In this document: positions 50,658 to 58,937 of the stretch, one piece after another | Numbering within the stretch: position 1 is the stretch's first letter | Layout: every line of letters begins with the position of its first letter | Source: Sphingomonas sp. PAMC 26621 | GTDB taxonomy: Bacteria; Pseudomonadota; Alphaproteobacteria; Sphingomonadales; Sphingomonadaceae | NCBI RefSeq assembly: GCF_000251145.1 | Contig: NZ_AIDW01000022.1 | Span: 1 to 64,000 of the forward strand | Direction: 5' to 3' | Length of the DNA stretch: 64,000 bases | The notes under the pieces: model-generated | Seen by the model: the letters and a program-made list of their open reading frames with translations, nothing else | What the model was told of the DNA's origin: nothing | Database searches by the model: none | Made by a program: the position numbers and the translations under genes

Positions 50658-51695
50658 GTGCGCATCGCGATCGTCACCGATGCGTGGAGCCCGCAGGTCA
50701 ATGGCGTGGTGCGCACGCTGCAGGCGGTCCGCGCCGAACTCGTCAAGCAGGGGCATGACGTCCTGATCGTCTCGCCCGACCTGTTCTATTCGATGCCCTG
50801 CCCGACCTACCCCGAGATCCGCCTCGCCTTCGCGCGCACCGCCGCGGTCGGCAAGATGCTCGCCGATTTCGCGCCGAATGCGATCCATCTCGCGACCGAG
50901 GGGCCAGTATGCCTTGCGGCGCGGCGCTGGTGCCTGTCGCGCGGGTTTCCGTTCACCACCGCCTATCACACGCAATTCCCGGACTATGTCTCTGCGCGCA
51001 CGGGGGTGAACCCCGAATGGGTGTGGCGCTACATCCGCTGGTTCCACTGGCCCGCGCAGTCGATCCTCGCCTCCACCCCGTCGATCGCCGCGACGCTCAA
51101 GGCGCATGACCTGACGCGCGTGCGGCACTGGGGTCGCGGGGTCGATCTGTCGACCTTCGGCAGCGACGTCGTGCCCGATCCCGCGATCCGCGCGCTGGCG
51201 GAGGGCGGCAAGGGTCCGGTCCAGCTGTATGTCGGTCGCGTCGCGGTCGAGAAGAACATTGAGGCGTTCCTCACCGCCGCGCATCCAGGCGTGAAGGTGA
51301 TCGTCGGCGACGGCCCCGCGCGTGCGACGCTTGCCGCGAAATACCCGGACGCGCATTTCCTGGGACCGCGCTTCGGGCACGACCTCGCCGCCGCTTATGC
51401 GGCCGCCGACGTGTTCGTCTTTCCGAGCAAGACCGACACCTTCGGCCTCGTGATGATCGAGGCGATGGCGTGCGGCGTGCCGATCGCCGCCTATCCGGTG
51501 ACCGGGCCGATCGACGTGCTCAAGCCCACGGTCGGCGCGATGGACGACGATCTCGACGTCGCGATCGCCAGGGCGCTGACCCTGAGCCGGGCCGATTGCG
51601 CCGCCTACGGGCAGAGCTTCACCTGGGCGGCAAGCGCGCGGCAATTCCTGAACGCGCTGGTGCCGGTCAACCACCCGGAGGCGATCGCGGCTTGA
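50658..51695 (+). CDS. GT4-family glycosyltransferase
   Basis: A 345-residue retaining glycosyltransferase of the GT-B fold, family 4. The start is the GTG at 50658 (RIAIVTDAWSPQVNGVVRTL), five bases after the LpxH-like gene; a GT4 N-terminal Rossmann motif follows. The donor site is VFVFPSKTDTFGLVMIEAMA, the conserved EX7E motif, with GVPIAAYPVTGPIDVLK. It pairs with the upstream phosphatase, so both may act on the same glycolipid; donor and acceptor are unknown. Confidence 0.88.
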   Translation: MRIAIVTDAWSPQVNGVVRTLQAVRAELVKQGHDVLIVSPDLFYSMPCPTYPEIRLAFARTAAVGKMLADFAPNAIHLATEGPVCLAARRWCLSRGFPFTTAYHTQFPDYVSARTGVNPEWVWRYIRWFHWPAQSILASTPSIAATLKAHDLTRVRHWGRGVDLSTFGSDVVPDPAIRALAEGGKGPVQLYVGRVAVEKNIEAFLTAAHPGVKVIVGDGPARATLAAKYPDAHFLGPRFGHDLAAAYAAADVFVFPSKTDTFGLVMIEAMACGVPIAAYPVTGPIDVLKPTVGAMDDDLDVAIARALTLSRADCAAYGQSFTWAASARQFLNALVPVNHPEAIAA

Positions 51696-51755
51696 GGCGG
51701 TTCCGCCAATAGCGTAAAAATGCTGCAGCGCCGACACCGACGGGAAGGAAGACAC

Positions 51756-52004
51756 GTGAACGTATCGATCGGCCCACGCTGGGAATCCTTCATCGAATCG
51801 ATCGTCGCGGAAGGCCGCTATGCCTCGGCCGACGCGGTGATGCGCGAAGGCCTGCGGCTGGTCGAAGAACGCGAACAGAAGATGAAGGCGCTGCGCGAGA
51901 CGATCGAGAATGCGATCGAGCGCGGCGGATCCTATTCGTCCGATGACGTTCGCGATGCAGTAGACGAAGCGCTCGACGACTGGGAAGCAAGACGGCGCGC
52001 CTGA
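51756..52004 (+). CDS. parD: Type II antitoxin, ParD/CopG family
   Basis: An 82-residue ribbon-helix-helix antitoxin, starting at the GTG 51756 (MNVSIGPRWESFIESIVAEG) with GGAAGGA seven bases before. The RHH part VSIGPRWESF is followed by YASADAVMREGLRLVEERE, the standard ParD dimerisation/DNA-binding block, and a C-terminal toxin-binding helix ending DDWEARRRA. It is one base before the ParE-like toxin, so they form a TA operon autoregulated by the RHH domain. Confidence 0.9.
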   Translation: MNVSIGPRWESFIESIVAEGRYASADAVMREGLRLVEEREQKMKALRETIENAIERGGSYSSDDVRDAVDEALDDWEARRRA

Positions 52005-52005
52005 C

Positions 52006-52323
52006 GTGCGGCGCCTGGTTTACCTGGCGGGCGCACGGACCGCGATCCGAGACATTGCCGTCTATATTGCACAGGAAAGCGGTGATCGCGCGGTGGCGCG
52101 CCGGTTCGCCCAGACGATCCGGGAACGATGCCGCAAACTTGCGGCGCTACCTGGCCTTCTGGGAAGCGCACGCCCCGAATTACACAGGGACGTCCGCAGC
52201 GTTGCCCATCGCGGATATATCATCTTCTTCCGGTATGACCCAACAACGCTGTATGTCGTGACCGTCCTCAAGGCTGAACGCGACGTCGAGCGATACTTCG
52301 TTGAAACCCCTCCGATGCATTGA
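52006..52323 (+). CDS. Type II toxin, RelE/ParE family
   Basis: A 105-residue toxin of the RelE/ParE fold, starting at the GTG 52006, one base after the antitoxin stop. The family pattern is YLAGARTAIRDIAVYIAQES, then RELHRDVRSVAHRGYIIFFR-like (PELHRDVRSVAHRGYIIFFR) and YVVTVLKAERDVERYF. ParE toxins usually inhibit DNA gyrase, RelE-type ones cleave mRNA; the sequence is ParE-like. Not to be confused with the topoisomerase ParE at 32.7 kb. A weak hairpin follows. Confidence 0.88.
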   Translation: MRRLVYLAGARTAIRDIAVYIAQESGDRAVARRFAQTIRERCRKLAALPGLLGSARPELHRDVRSVAHRGYIIFFRYDPTTLYVVTVLKAERDVERYFVETPPMH

Positions 52324-52388
52324 GCCCAGGCCCGCAACCGCGCTTGCCACTCCCGCGCAACCGGCGTACATGCAACGTCAGCACAAGT

Positions 52389-52414
52389 GGCCGCTCCGAA
52401 AGGGGCGGCCCTTT
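52389..52414 (+). terminator. Hairpin between the toxin gene and trcR
   Basis: GGCCGCTCC, a GAAA loop, GGGGCGGCC, then CTTT. It is 66 bases after the toxin stop and 24 bases before the trcR start, so it could end the TA transcript or attenuate trcR. Confidence 0.55.
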
Positions 52415-52437
52415 CCGTTTCTGAAGGAGTTCGCCGC

Positions 52438-53118
52438 ATGGCCCAGCCGCTCATGCCCCATGCCACCGCATCGTGGCTCGTCGACAATACCGCGCTCAGT
52501 TTCGAGCAGATCGCGGACTTCTGCGGTCTCCACATCCTCGAGATCCAGGCGATCGCGGACGATACCGCCGCCACCAAGCTGACCGGCCGCGACCCGATCC
52601 GCGCGCACGAGCTGACCCAGGTCGAGATCGACAAGGGCCAGGCGAACGCCGACTATCGCCTGCAGATCCTCAAGGGCCCCGAGCAGGTCCGCCGCACCAA
52701 GGGTCCGCGCTACACGCCGGTGTCGAAGCGGTCGGACAAGCCCGACGGCATTTCGTGGATCATCCGCAACCACCCGGAAATCACCGACGGCGCGATCAGC
52801 ACCCTGATCGGCACGACCCGCACGACGATCGCGGCAATCCGCGACCGCAGCCACTGGAACATCGCCAACATCACCCCGAAGGATCCGGTGACGCTCGGCC
52901 TGACGACGCAGCGCGAGCTCGACGCGGCAGTCGGCAAGGCCGCCAAGGCCGCCGGGATCGAGGCGCCGGTCGACACGCGTCTGGAGGGGGATCGCGAGGC
53001 GCTCATCTCCGAGCTGCGCGCCAACCGCGACCAGCTCGCGCGCGATGCGGAAGCCGCCGAGCACGGCGAAGTCCCGACCCGCGCCGAGCCGACCGCCGAG
53101 ACGCTGTTCAAGCGGTAA
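52438..53118 (+). CDS. trcR: Cell-cycle transcriptional regulator TrcR (DUF1013)
   Basis: A 226-residue protein of the DUF1013 family, annotated in alphaproteobacteria as the cell-cycle regulator TrcR. Start ATG 52438 has GAAGGAG nine bases before. The DUF1013 core is seen as AQPLMPHATASWLVDNTALS, FEQIADFCGLHILEIQAIAD, TPVSKRSDKPDGISWIIRNH, and ISTLIGTTRTTIAAIRDRSH-like helix-turn-helix (ITDGAISTLIGTTRTTIAAI). The C-terminal tail is acidic and Ala-rich. It connects with gcrA at 30.8 kb as a second cell-cycle regulator in the window. Confidence 0.9.
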   Translation: MAQPLMPHATASWLVDNTALSFEQIADFCGLHILEIQAIADDTAATKLTGRDPIRAHELTQVEIDKGQANADYRLQILKGPEQVRRTKGPRYTPVSKRSDKPDGISWIIRNHPEITDGAISTLIGTTRTTIAAIRDRSHWNIANITPKDPVTLGLTTQRELDAAVGKAAKAAGIEAPVDTRLEGDREALISELRANRDQLARDAEAAEHGEVPTRAEPTAETLFKR

Positions 53119-53160
53119 GGACCGGACAACGGCTGTTGGGCGGGCCCGCCACACAATAGG

Positions 53161-53256
53161 CCGTCATCCCCGCGTAGGCGGGGATCCATACTGGCTGGCC
53201 TCACCCGTGACGACAGACGGTAGCCAGTATGGATTCCCGCATTCGCGGGAATGACG
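53161..53256. repeat. Palindromic repeat, CCGTCATCCCCGCG...CCAGTATGGA family
   Basis: Outer arms CCGTCATCCCCGCGTAGGCG and GCATTCGCGGGAATGACGG, inner arms GGATCCATACTGGCTGGCC and TAGCCAGTATGGATTCC: the most complete copy of the family seen at 18658 and 7958. It lies between trcR and tgt. Confidence 0.85.
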
Positions 53257-53320
53257 GAATGGGGAAGGCGCGGCGCGGGGGATTTTGGCCCGCCACCGCC
53301 GCCACCCGGCAGGAACTCGA

Positions 53321-54472
53321 ATGACCACTTCCCCCCGTTTCGCCTTCACCATCGCCGCAACCGACGGCAAGGCGCGCACCGGCAAGATCGCGATGCGCCG
53401 CGGCACGATCCGCACGCCAGCCTTCATGCCGGTCGGCACCGCCGCCACCGTCAAGGCGGTCAAGCCCGCCGACGTTCGCGCGGCGGGCGCCGACATCATC
53501 CTCGGCAATACCTATCACCTCATGCTCCGCCCCGGCGCGGAACGCGTCGCGCGGCTCGGGGGCTTGCACGATTTCATGGGCTGGGACCGCCCGATCCTCA
53601 CCGACAGCGGCGGCTATCAGGTGATGAGCCTCAGCGACCTGACCAAGCGCGACGAGAATGGCGTGACCTTCAAGTCGCACCTCGACGGCACGCGCCACAC
53701 CCTCAGCCCCGAACGCTCGATCGAGATCCAGCGGCTGCTCGGCTCGGACATCGTCATGGCGTTCGACGAACTCGTCCCCACCACCTCCACCCCCGAAGTC
53801 CAGGCCGCCGCGATGGCGCGCTCGATGCGCTGGGCGAAGCGGTCGCGCGATGCGTTCGACGGCGGCGGCGTACATGCCGAGGGCGCGGCGATCTTCGGTA
53901 TCCAGCAGGGCGCGCTCGACCAGACGCTCCGCGCCGACAGCGCGGGCGCGCTGATCGACATTGGGTTCGATGGCTATGCGGTCGGCGGGCTCGCGGTCGG
54001 CGAAGGACAGGAAGCGATGTTCGGCTGCCTTGACTTTGCCCCTGATCAGCTCCCGGTCGACAAGCCGCGCTACCTAATGGGCGTCGGCAAGCCCGACGAC
54101 ATCGTCGGCGCGGTCGAGCGCGGGATCGACATGTTCGATTGCGTCATGCCGACCCGCTCGGGCCGCACCGGCCAGGCGTTCACGCGTCAGGGCCCGATCA
54201 ACCTGCGCAACGCGAAGTTCGCCGAGGACCAGGGTCCGCTCGATCCGGCCTGTGGCTGTCCGGTCTGCGGCACATGGTCGCGCGCGTACATCCATCATCT
54301 CGTGCGGTCGCAGGAGATCCTCGGTGCGATGCTGATGACCGAACATAATCTGTGGTTCTATCAGGGGTTGATGGCGGACCTTCGCGCGGCGATAACGGAC
54401 GGACGGCTCAATGGCTTTGCCGACGCGTTTCGGGAGGCATACCGGTCTTCGCAGGGACCGACGTCGGAGTGA
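53321..54472 (+). CDS. tgt: tRNA-guanine(34) transglycosylase (Tgt)
   Basis: Exchanges guanine for preQ1 at the wobble position of tRNAs with GUN anticodons, the step that commits tRNA to queuosine. The 383-residue product has catalytic Asp motifs [18 protein letters not shown] and [17 protein letters not shown], and a zinc site of Cys/His ([19 protein letters not shown]). The ATG 53321 gives [20 protein letters not shown]. It complements queC and queE at 24-25 kb; the other queuosine genes are outside the window. Confidence 0.97.
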   Translation: MTTSPRFAFTIAATDGKARTGKIAMRRGTIRTPAFMPVGTAATVKAVKPADVRAAGADIILGNTYHLMLRPGAERVARLGGLHDFMGWDRPILTDSGGYQVMSLSDLTKRDENGVTFKSHLDGTRHTLSPERSIEIQRLLGSDIVMAFDELVPTTSTPEVQAAAMARSMRWAKRSRDAFDGGGVHAEGAAIFGIQQGALDQTLRADSAGALIDIGFDGYAVGGLAVGEGQEAMFGCLDFAPDQLPVDKPRYLMGVGKPDDIVGAVERGIDMFDCVMPTRSGRTGQAFTRQGPINLRNAKFAEDQGPLDPACGCPVCGTWSRAYIHHLVRSQEILGAMLMTEHNLWFYQGLMADLRAAITDGRLNGFADAFREAYRSSQGPTSE

Positions 54473-54481
54473 GAGGGAATC

Positions 54482-54670
54482 ATGGCTGAAATCAACGAAA
54501 TCGAAGCGGCAGCTCGCGACCACAAGCGAGTCCGCGATGCCGCCGAAGCGGCCAAGGGCGCAGTCAAGGACAGCTGGCCGCTGGTGCCGATCGCGATCGG
54601 CGTGGGCGTGGGCTCGGCCGCGCTGGCGGCGGTGCTGATGTATACCAACCGGGATCGCAGCAAGCCCTGA
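54482..54670 (+). CDS. Small membrane protein following tgt
   Basis: A 62-residue protein with a helical, charged N-terminus (NEIEAAARDHKRVRDAAEAA) and one transmembrane helix (PLVPIAIGVGVGSAALAAVL) before a short basic tail. It starts nine bases after the tgt stop, with GAGGGAA upstream, so it is in the same transcript. No family recognised. Confidence 0.7.
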   Translation: MAEINEIEAAARDHKRVRDAAEAAKGAVKDSWPLVPIAIGVGVGSAALAAVLMYTNRDRSKP

Positions 54671-54706
54671 CACGATGGCGTAACGATCGCTTTCCGACAC
54701 ACCGCG

Positions 54707-54808
54707 TCCCCGGCGAAGGCCGGGGCCCAGTAGGGAGACCTGAGGTATCGGGCGCTGTGCCCGGTTACAAAAACCTCCGCTACTGGGCCCCGGCCTTCGC
54801 CGGGGAAG
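54707..54808. repeat. REP-type pair, CCCCGGCGAAGGCCGGGG family
   Basis: Arms TCCCCGGCGAAGGCCGGGGC (54707) and GGGCCCCGGCCTTCGCCGGG (54785) in inverted orientation with a spacer ending in CCTCCGCTACT. The same family as 5901-6002. It lies in the 233-base gap before the M16 protease gene. Confidence 0.85.
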
Positions 54809-54903
54809 CGGGAGAGGGAGAAGCGACGCACGCCCGTACGATTGACACACCACACCCCCCGGCAACACAGTAGCGCATTGATCTGCCCGCCGGAGTTTCC
54901 CCC

Positions 54904-57729
54904 ATGCGTCTGTCCCGTGCCGCCCTCCTGCTGGGCGCCGCCCTGCTCCCCGCAACGCTCGCGCAGGCGCAATCAACCGCCCCTGCCCCCGCGGTCAAGC
55001 CGATCGCCTTCACCGAGCGCACGCTCGCCAATGGCCTGCGCGTCTATGCGATCCGCGACACCAGCACCCCCAACGTGTCGGTCCAGATGTGGTATGACGT
55101 CGGCTCGAAGGACGACCCCGCCGGCCGCTCGGGTTTCGCGCACATGTTCGAACATCTCATGTTCAAGGCGACGCGCAACCTCGTGTCGGAACAGATGGAC
55201 CGGCTGACCGAGGACGTCGGCGGCAACAACAACGCCTCGACCAACGACGATTACACCGAATATCACGAGACGATCCCCGCCAACCACCTGCAGCGCCTGC
55301 TGTTCGCCGAAGCCGACCGCATGGCGAGCCTGGTGGTCGAACCCAAGAGCTTCGCTTCCGAACGCGACGTGGTGAAGGAGGAGCTCCGCCAGAACACCAA
55401 CGCGCGGCCGTACGGGAAGCTGTTCTCGCTGTATTTCCCCGCGATCAGCTACACCCGCCACCCCTATGCGCGCGGGACGATCGGCAGCATCGACAATCTC
55501 GACAGCGCGCAGATCGATGACGTTCGCGCGTTCCACGCGACCTTCTACCGCCCCGACAATGCAGTACTGGTGGTGTCGGGCAATTTCGACCCGGCGCAGC
55601 TCAACCAGTGGGTCGACCAGTATTTCGCCAAGATCAAACGCCCGACCCGCGCGATCCCGCGCCTCATCACGACCGAGCCGCCGCGCACGCAAGCCGTCAG
55701 CCGCACGGTCTATGAGGCGAACACCCCGCTCCCCGCGGTGCTGATCAGCTACCCCATCCCGGCCGACCGCGACCCCGACAGCGCCCCGCTCGCGGTGCTC
55801 AACACGATCCTGTCGCAGGGCGAAAGCTCGCGGCTGTATGAGAGCCTCGTCTATCGCGATCAGCTCGCGCAGTCGGCCGAGACCTATCTCGACGTCAAGC
55901 AAGGCCCGGGCAATCTCGCCGTGATCGCGATCATGGCGGGCGGCAAGGACGTCGCCACCGGCGAGGCGGCGCTGCGCCGCGAAATCGCGCGGATGCGCGA
56001 CACCACGGTCAGCCCGGCGGAACTCGCCAAGGCCAAGAACCAGATCGTCACCGCCGAACTGCTCGGCCGCGAGACCGCCGAGGGCAAGGGCCGCACGATC
56101 GCGCAGGCGACGATCATCGACGGCGACCCCCACGCCGCCGACCGGCAGCTTGCCGAGATCGACCGCGTCACCGCCGCCGACGTCCAGCGCGTCGCGCGCA
56201 AGTATCTGCAAGACAATCGCGCCGCGACGATTCACTATCTCCCCGCCGAAAGTTCGAACGGCGCGAAGGGCGACACGATCGCCGTCGCACCTACGGTCGT
56301 CGCGCAGCAACTCGTCACCCCGCCCGACGTCCAGATCGTCACGCCGGCGAGCGCCGCCGATCGGATCGCACCCCCCGCACCTGCTGCAACGATTCCGGCG
56401 ACCACCCCAAGACCGGTCGAATTCGCGCTCGCCAACGGCCTGCGCGTCGTCGTCGTCGAAAAGCACGATCTGCCGCTGATGACCGCCTTGCTCGTCGGCC
56501 AGGGCGGCGGCGCGAACGATCCCGCCGCGCTCCCCGGCGTCAACAGCCTCGCCGCGACGCTGCTGACCAAGGGCACCGCGACCCGCAGCGCGACCGACAT
56601 CGCGCAGCAGATCGAGACGCTTGGCGGCGCGATCTCGAGCGATGCAAGCTGGGACGGCTCGACGATCGACATCACGGTCAAGGCGGATCAGGCCGCGCCC
56701 GCGCTCGGTATCCTCGCCGACGTCGCGCGCAACCCCGCGTTCAAGCCCGACGAGATCGAGCGCGCCCGCGCGCAGGCGATCGACGGCGTTCAGGTTGCGC
56801 AGAAGAACCCGAGCCAGCTCGCCGGCCTCGTCGCCGTCCGCACCGCGCTGGGATCATCGGCCTATGGCCATCCGCTCGAGGGGACGCCCGCGTCGCTCAA
56901 GGCCATTGGCGCGAAAGACATTCGCGCCGCCTATGCCGCGACCTGGGCACCCAAACAGGCAGCGCTCGTGCTAGTCGGTGATATCACCCCGGCGCAGGCG
57001 AGGCCGCTCGCGGAAGCCGCGTTCGGCACGTGGCGGACGGTCGCGACGAAACCCGCCACCGTCCCGATGCAGAGCTACCCCAAGCCGCGCGTCGTCGTCG
57101 TCGACATGCCAGGCGCGGGGCAAGCGGGCGTGGTCGTCGCACGCCCCGGCCTCGCGCGCAGCGATGCGCGATATTATCCGACCGCAGTCGCCAACACGAT
57201 CCTCGGCGGCGGTTTCTCGTCGCGGCTCAACCAGGAAATCCGGATCAAGCGCGGGCTCGCGTACGGCGCGGGAAGCTCGCTCCAGGCGGGCCGCCAGCCC
57301 GGGCTGGTCGCGGGCCGTACCTCGACCAAAAACCCGTCCGCACCCGAAACCGTCTCGATCATCCTCGCCGAGATGAAACGTCTCGGCGCGGAAGCGGTCA
57401 CGCCCGCCGAACTGGAGACGCGCAAGGCGGTGCTCGTCGGCAACTTCGGCCGCGCGACCGAGACGACCGGCGGGATCGCAGGGACGGTCGGCGGCTATGT
57501 CGTGCAGGGCGTGCCGCTCAGCGAACTCGGTGCCTATGTCGCCAAGGTCGCGGCGGTCGACCCGGCGGCAGTGCAGGCCGCGGCGGCGGCAGAGCTCGAC
57601 CCGGCGCGCGCGAGCGTCGTGGTGGTCGGCGATGCGAAGGACTTCATCGATCCGCTGCGCAAGGCGTATCCGCAAGTCGAGGTGATCCCGGCGGGCGCGC
57701 TCAAGCTGGAGACCGCGGCGCTCCGTTGA
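54904..57729 (+). CDS. M16 family metallopeptidase, two-domain (insulinase/PqqL-like), exported
   Basis: A 941-residue zinc protease of the M16 family. It has a signal peptide (MRLSRAALLLGAALLPATLA), then an N-terminal catalytic M16 domain with the inverted zinc motif HMFEH (residues 80-84) and a downstream Glu in SERDVVKEELRQN. A second M16 domain (from about residue 500, PRPVEFALANGLRVVVVEKH) lacks the HxxEH motif and is structural, as usual. The length and domain order fit exported PqqL-like M16 proteases. The substrate is unknown; a periplasmic peptide role is inferred. Confidence 0.92.
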   Translation: MRLSRAALLLGAALLPATLAQAQSTAPAPAVKPIAFTERTLANGLRVYAIRDTSTPNVSVQMWYDVGSKDDPAGRSGFAHMFEHLMFKATRNLVSEQMDRLTEDVGGNNNASTNDDYTEYHETIPANHLQRLLFAEADRMASLVVEPKSFASERDVVKEELRQNTNARPYGKLFSLYFPAISYTRHPYARGTIGSIDNLDSAQIDDVRAFHATFYRPDNAVLVVSGNFDPAQLNQWVDQYFAKIKRPTRAIPRLITTEPPRTQAVSRTVYEANTPLPAVLISYPIPADRDPDSAPLAVLNTILSQGESSRLYESLVYRDQLAQSAETYLDVKQGPGNLAVIAIMAGGKDVATGEAALRREIARMRDTTVSPAELAKAKNQIVTAELLGRETAEGKGRTIAQATIIDGDPHAADRQLAEIDRVTAADVQRVARKYLQDNRAATIHYLPAESSNGAKGDTIAVAPTVVAQQLVTPPDVQIVTPASAADRIAPPAPAATIPATTPRPVEFALANGLRVVVVEKHDLPLMTALLVGQGGGANDPAALPGVNSLAATLLTKGTATRSATDIAQQIETLGGAISSDASWDGSTIDITVKADQAAPALGILADVARNPAFKPDEIERARAQAIDGVQVAQKNPSQLAGLVAVRTALGSSAYGHPLEGTPASLKAIGAKDIRAAYAATWAPKQAALVLVGDITPAQARPLAEAAFGTWRTVATKPATVPMQSYPKPRVVVVDMPGAGQAGVVVARPGLARSDARYYPTAVANTILGGGFSSRLNQEIRIKRGLAYGAGSSLQAGRQPGLVAGRTSTKNPSAPETVSIILAEMKRLGAEAVTPAELETRKAVLVGNFGRATETTGGIAGTVGGYVVQGVPLSELGAYVAKVAAVDPAAVQAAAAAELDPARASVVVVGDAKDFIDPLRKAYPQVEVIPAGALKLETAALR

Positions 57730-57813
57730 TCGCCTCGCCCGCCGTCACCCGGGCCGGAAGCGGGTGACGGCGGGCAGCGATCCCGGCAATACGGGTTGCC
57801 CACGCTACCCCTC

Positions 57814-57892
57814 CTCCCGTTCGTTTCGAGCGCAGTCGAAAAACCCGGCACAGCGCAGGTTTCTCGACTTCGCTCGAAACGAACGGGGGGAG
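57814..57892. repeat. Long palindromic repeat, CCCGTTCGTTTCGA family
   Basis: CCCGTTCGTTTCGAGCGCAG and CGCTCGAAACGAACGGG with GGCACAGCGCAGG in the centre; a close relative of 5193-5265. It lies between the M16 protease and sleB-like genes. Confidence 0.85.
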
Positions 57893-57935
57893 TGTGTCAG
57901 CAACCTGGTAACCCGGTTGCGTTACTAGCCAGCCG

Positions 57936-58898
57936 GTGACTCCACGTGCCTTCCTGACCCGCCACAAGCTCTGGCCGCGTCCGCGCGAGGTTCTCGTTGC
58001 GCTCGCGGTGGTCGCCGTCCTGCTCTGCCTGTACCCGGCGGTACAAGCGATCCTCGACCAGGCGCGCAAAGCGGCGCTCTCCGACCCCGCGCCGGGCGGC
58101 TTCGACCGAGAGGATCATTTCCCCGGTGCCGCCTATTTTTACGCGGAGGATGCACCCGGTGCGATCCCGCCCCCCACGCTCCCGCTGCTCGCGCGCCTGC
58201 TCGGGACCGACGCCTCGGTCCACCCCGCCGCGCCCTTCTCGCTGGCGCACGCGAGCGCGACCGACCGCGGGCGGGCGCTGCAATGCCTGACCGCCGCGAT
58301 CTATTATGAAGCGGGCGGCGAACCCGTCGCGGGGCAGCGCGCGGTCGCGCAGGTGATCCTCAACCGCGTCCGCCATCCCGCCTTCCCGGCCACGGTGTGC
58401 GGCGTCGTCTATCAGGGGTCGGACGTCGCGCATTGCCAGTTTAGCTTCGCCTGCGACGGGGCGCTCGCACGGGGGATGCCCGATCAGGCGGCATGGTCGC
58501 GCGCGCTCGGCGTGGCGGCGGGGGCGCTCAACGGGGTGGTGATGCGCGATGTCGGACTGGCGACGCATTACCACAGCTATGCGGTCACCCCGACCTGGAA
58601 CCGCAGCCTCGTGCTGACCGCGGCGGTCGGCGCGCATCTGTTTCATCGCTGGCAGGGGGCGGGCGGGACGGCGGCGGCGTTCCACCAGCGCTATGCCGGC
58701 GGCGAGCCCGTGCCGGGGCCGCTGCAACCGGTTGCCCCGTTGGCCGCGATTGCCCTTCCCGCGCCGCGCCCCGCTGCCGCCCCTGTCACGGCTCCTGAAA
58801 AACCTGCGCAGCATACCGCACCCGAACCCGAATACGGCCTGCCCGAAGCATCCGATATTCTCGATAAATGGAAGGACTCGGGCAAACCGTTGCGGTAG
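57936..58898 (+). CDS. Cell wall hydrolase of the SleB/CwlJ family
   Basis: A 320-residue envelope enzyme. The start GTG 57936 gives an N-terminal membrane helix (EVLVALAVVAVLLCLYPAVQ), and the SleB-type hydrolase domain follows at about residues 115-230: AIYYEAGGEPVAGQRAVAQV, ILNRVRHPAFPATVCGVVYQ, CQFSFACDG and HYHSYAVTPTW. The catalytic Glu is in YYEAGGE. A Pro/Ala-rich tail follows. These enzymes cut the peptidoglycan glycan strand; in non-sporulating bacteria they serve wall remodelling. Convergent with the S9 peptidase. Confidence 0.85.
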   Translation: MTPRAFLTRHKLWPRPREVLVALAVVAVLLCLYPAVQAILDQARKAALSDPAPGGFDREDHFPGAAYFYAEDAPGAIPPPTLPLLARLLGTDASVHPAAPFSLAHASATDRGRALQCLTAAIYYEAGGEPVAGQRAVAQVILNRVRHPAFPATVCGVVYQGSDVAHCQFSFACDGALARGMPDQAAWSRALGVAAGALNGVVMRDVGLATHYHSYAVTPTWNRSLVLTAAVGAHLFHRWQGAGGTAAAFHQRYAGGEPVPGPLQPVAPLAAIALPAPRPAAAPVTAPEKPAQHTAPEPEYGLPEASDILDKWKDSGKPLR

Positions 58899-58937
58899 CG
58901 GCCCGCCCCGGGGAGGGTCCGGGTGCCTGCGCCTGCG

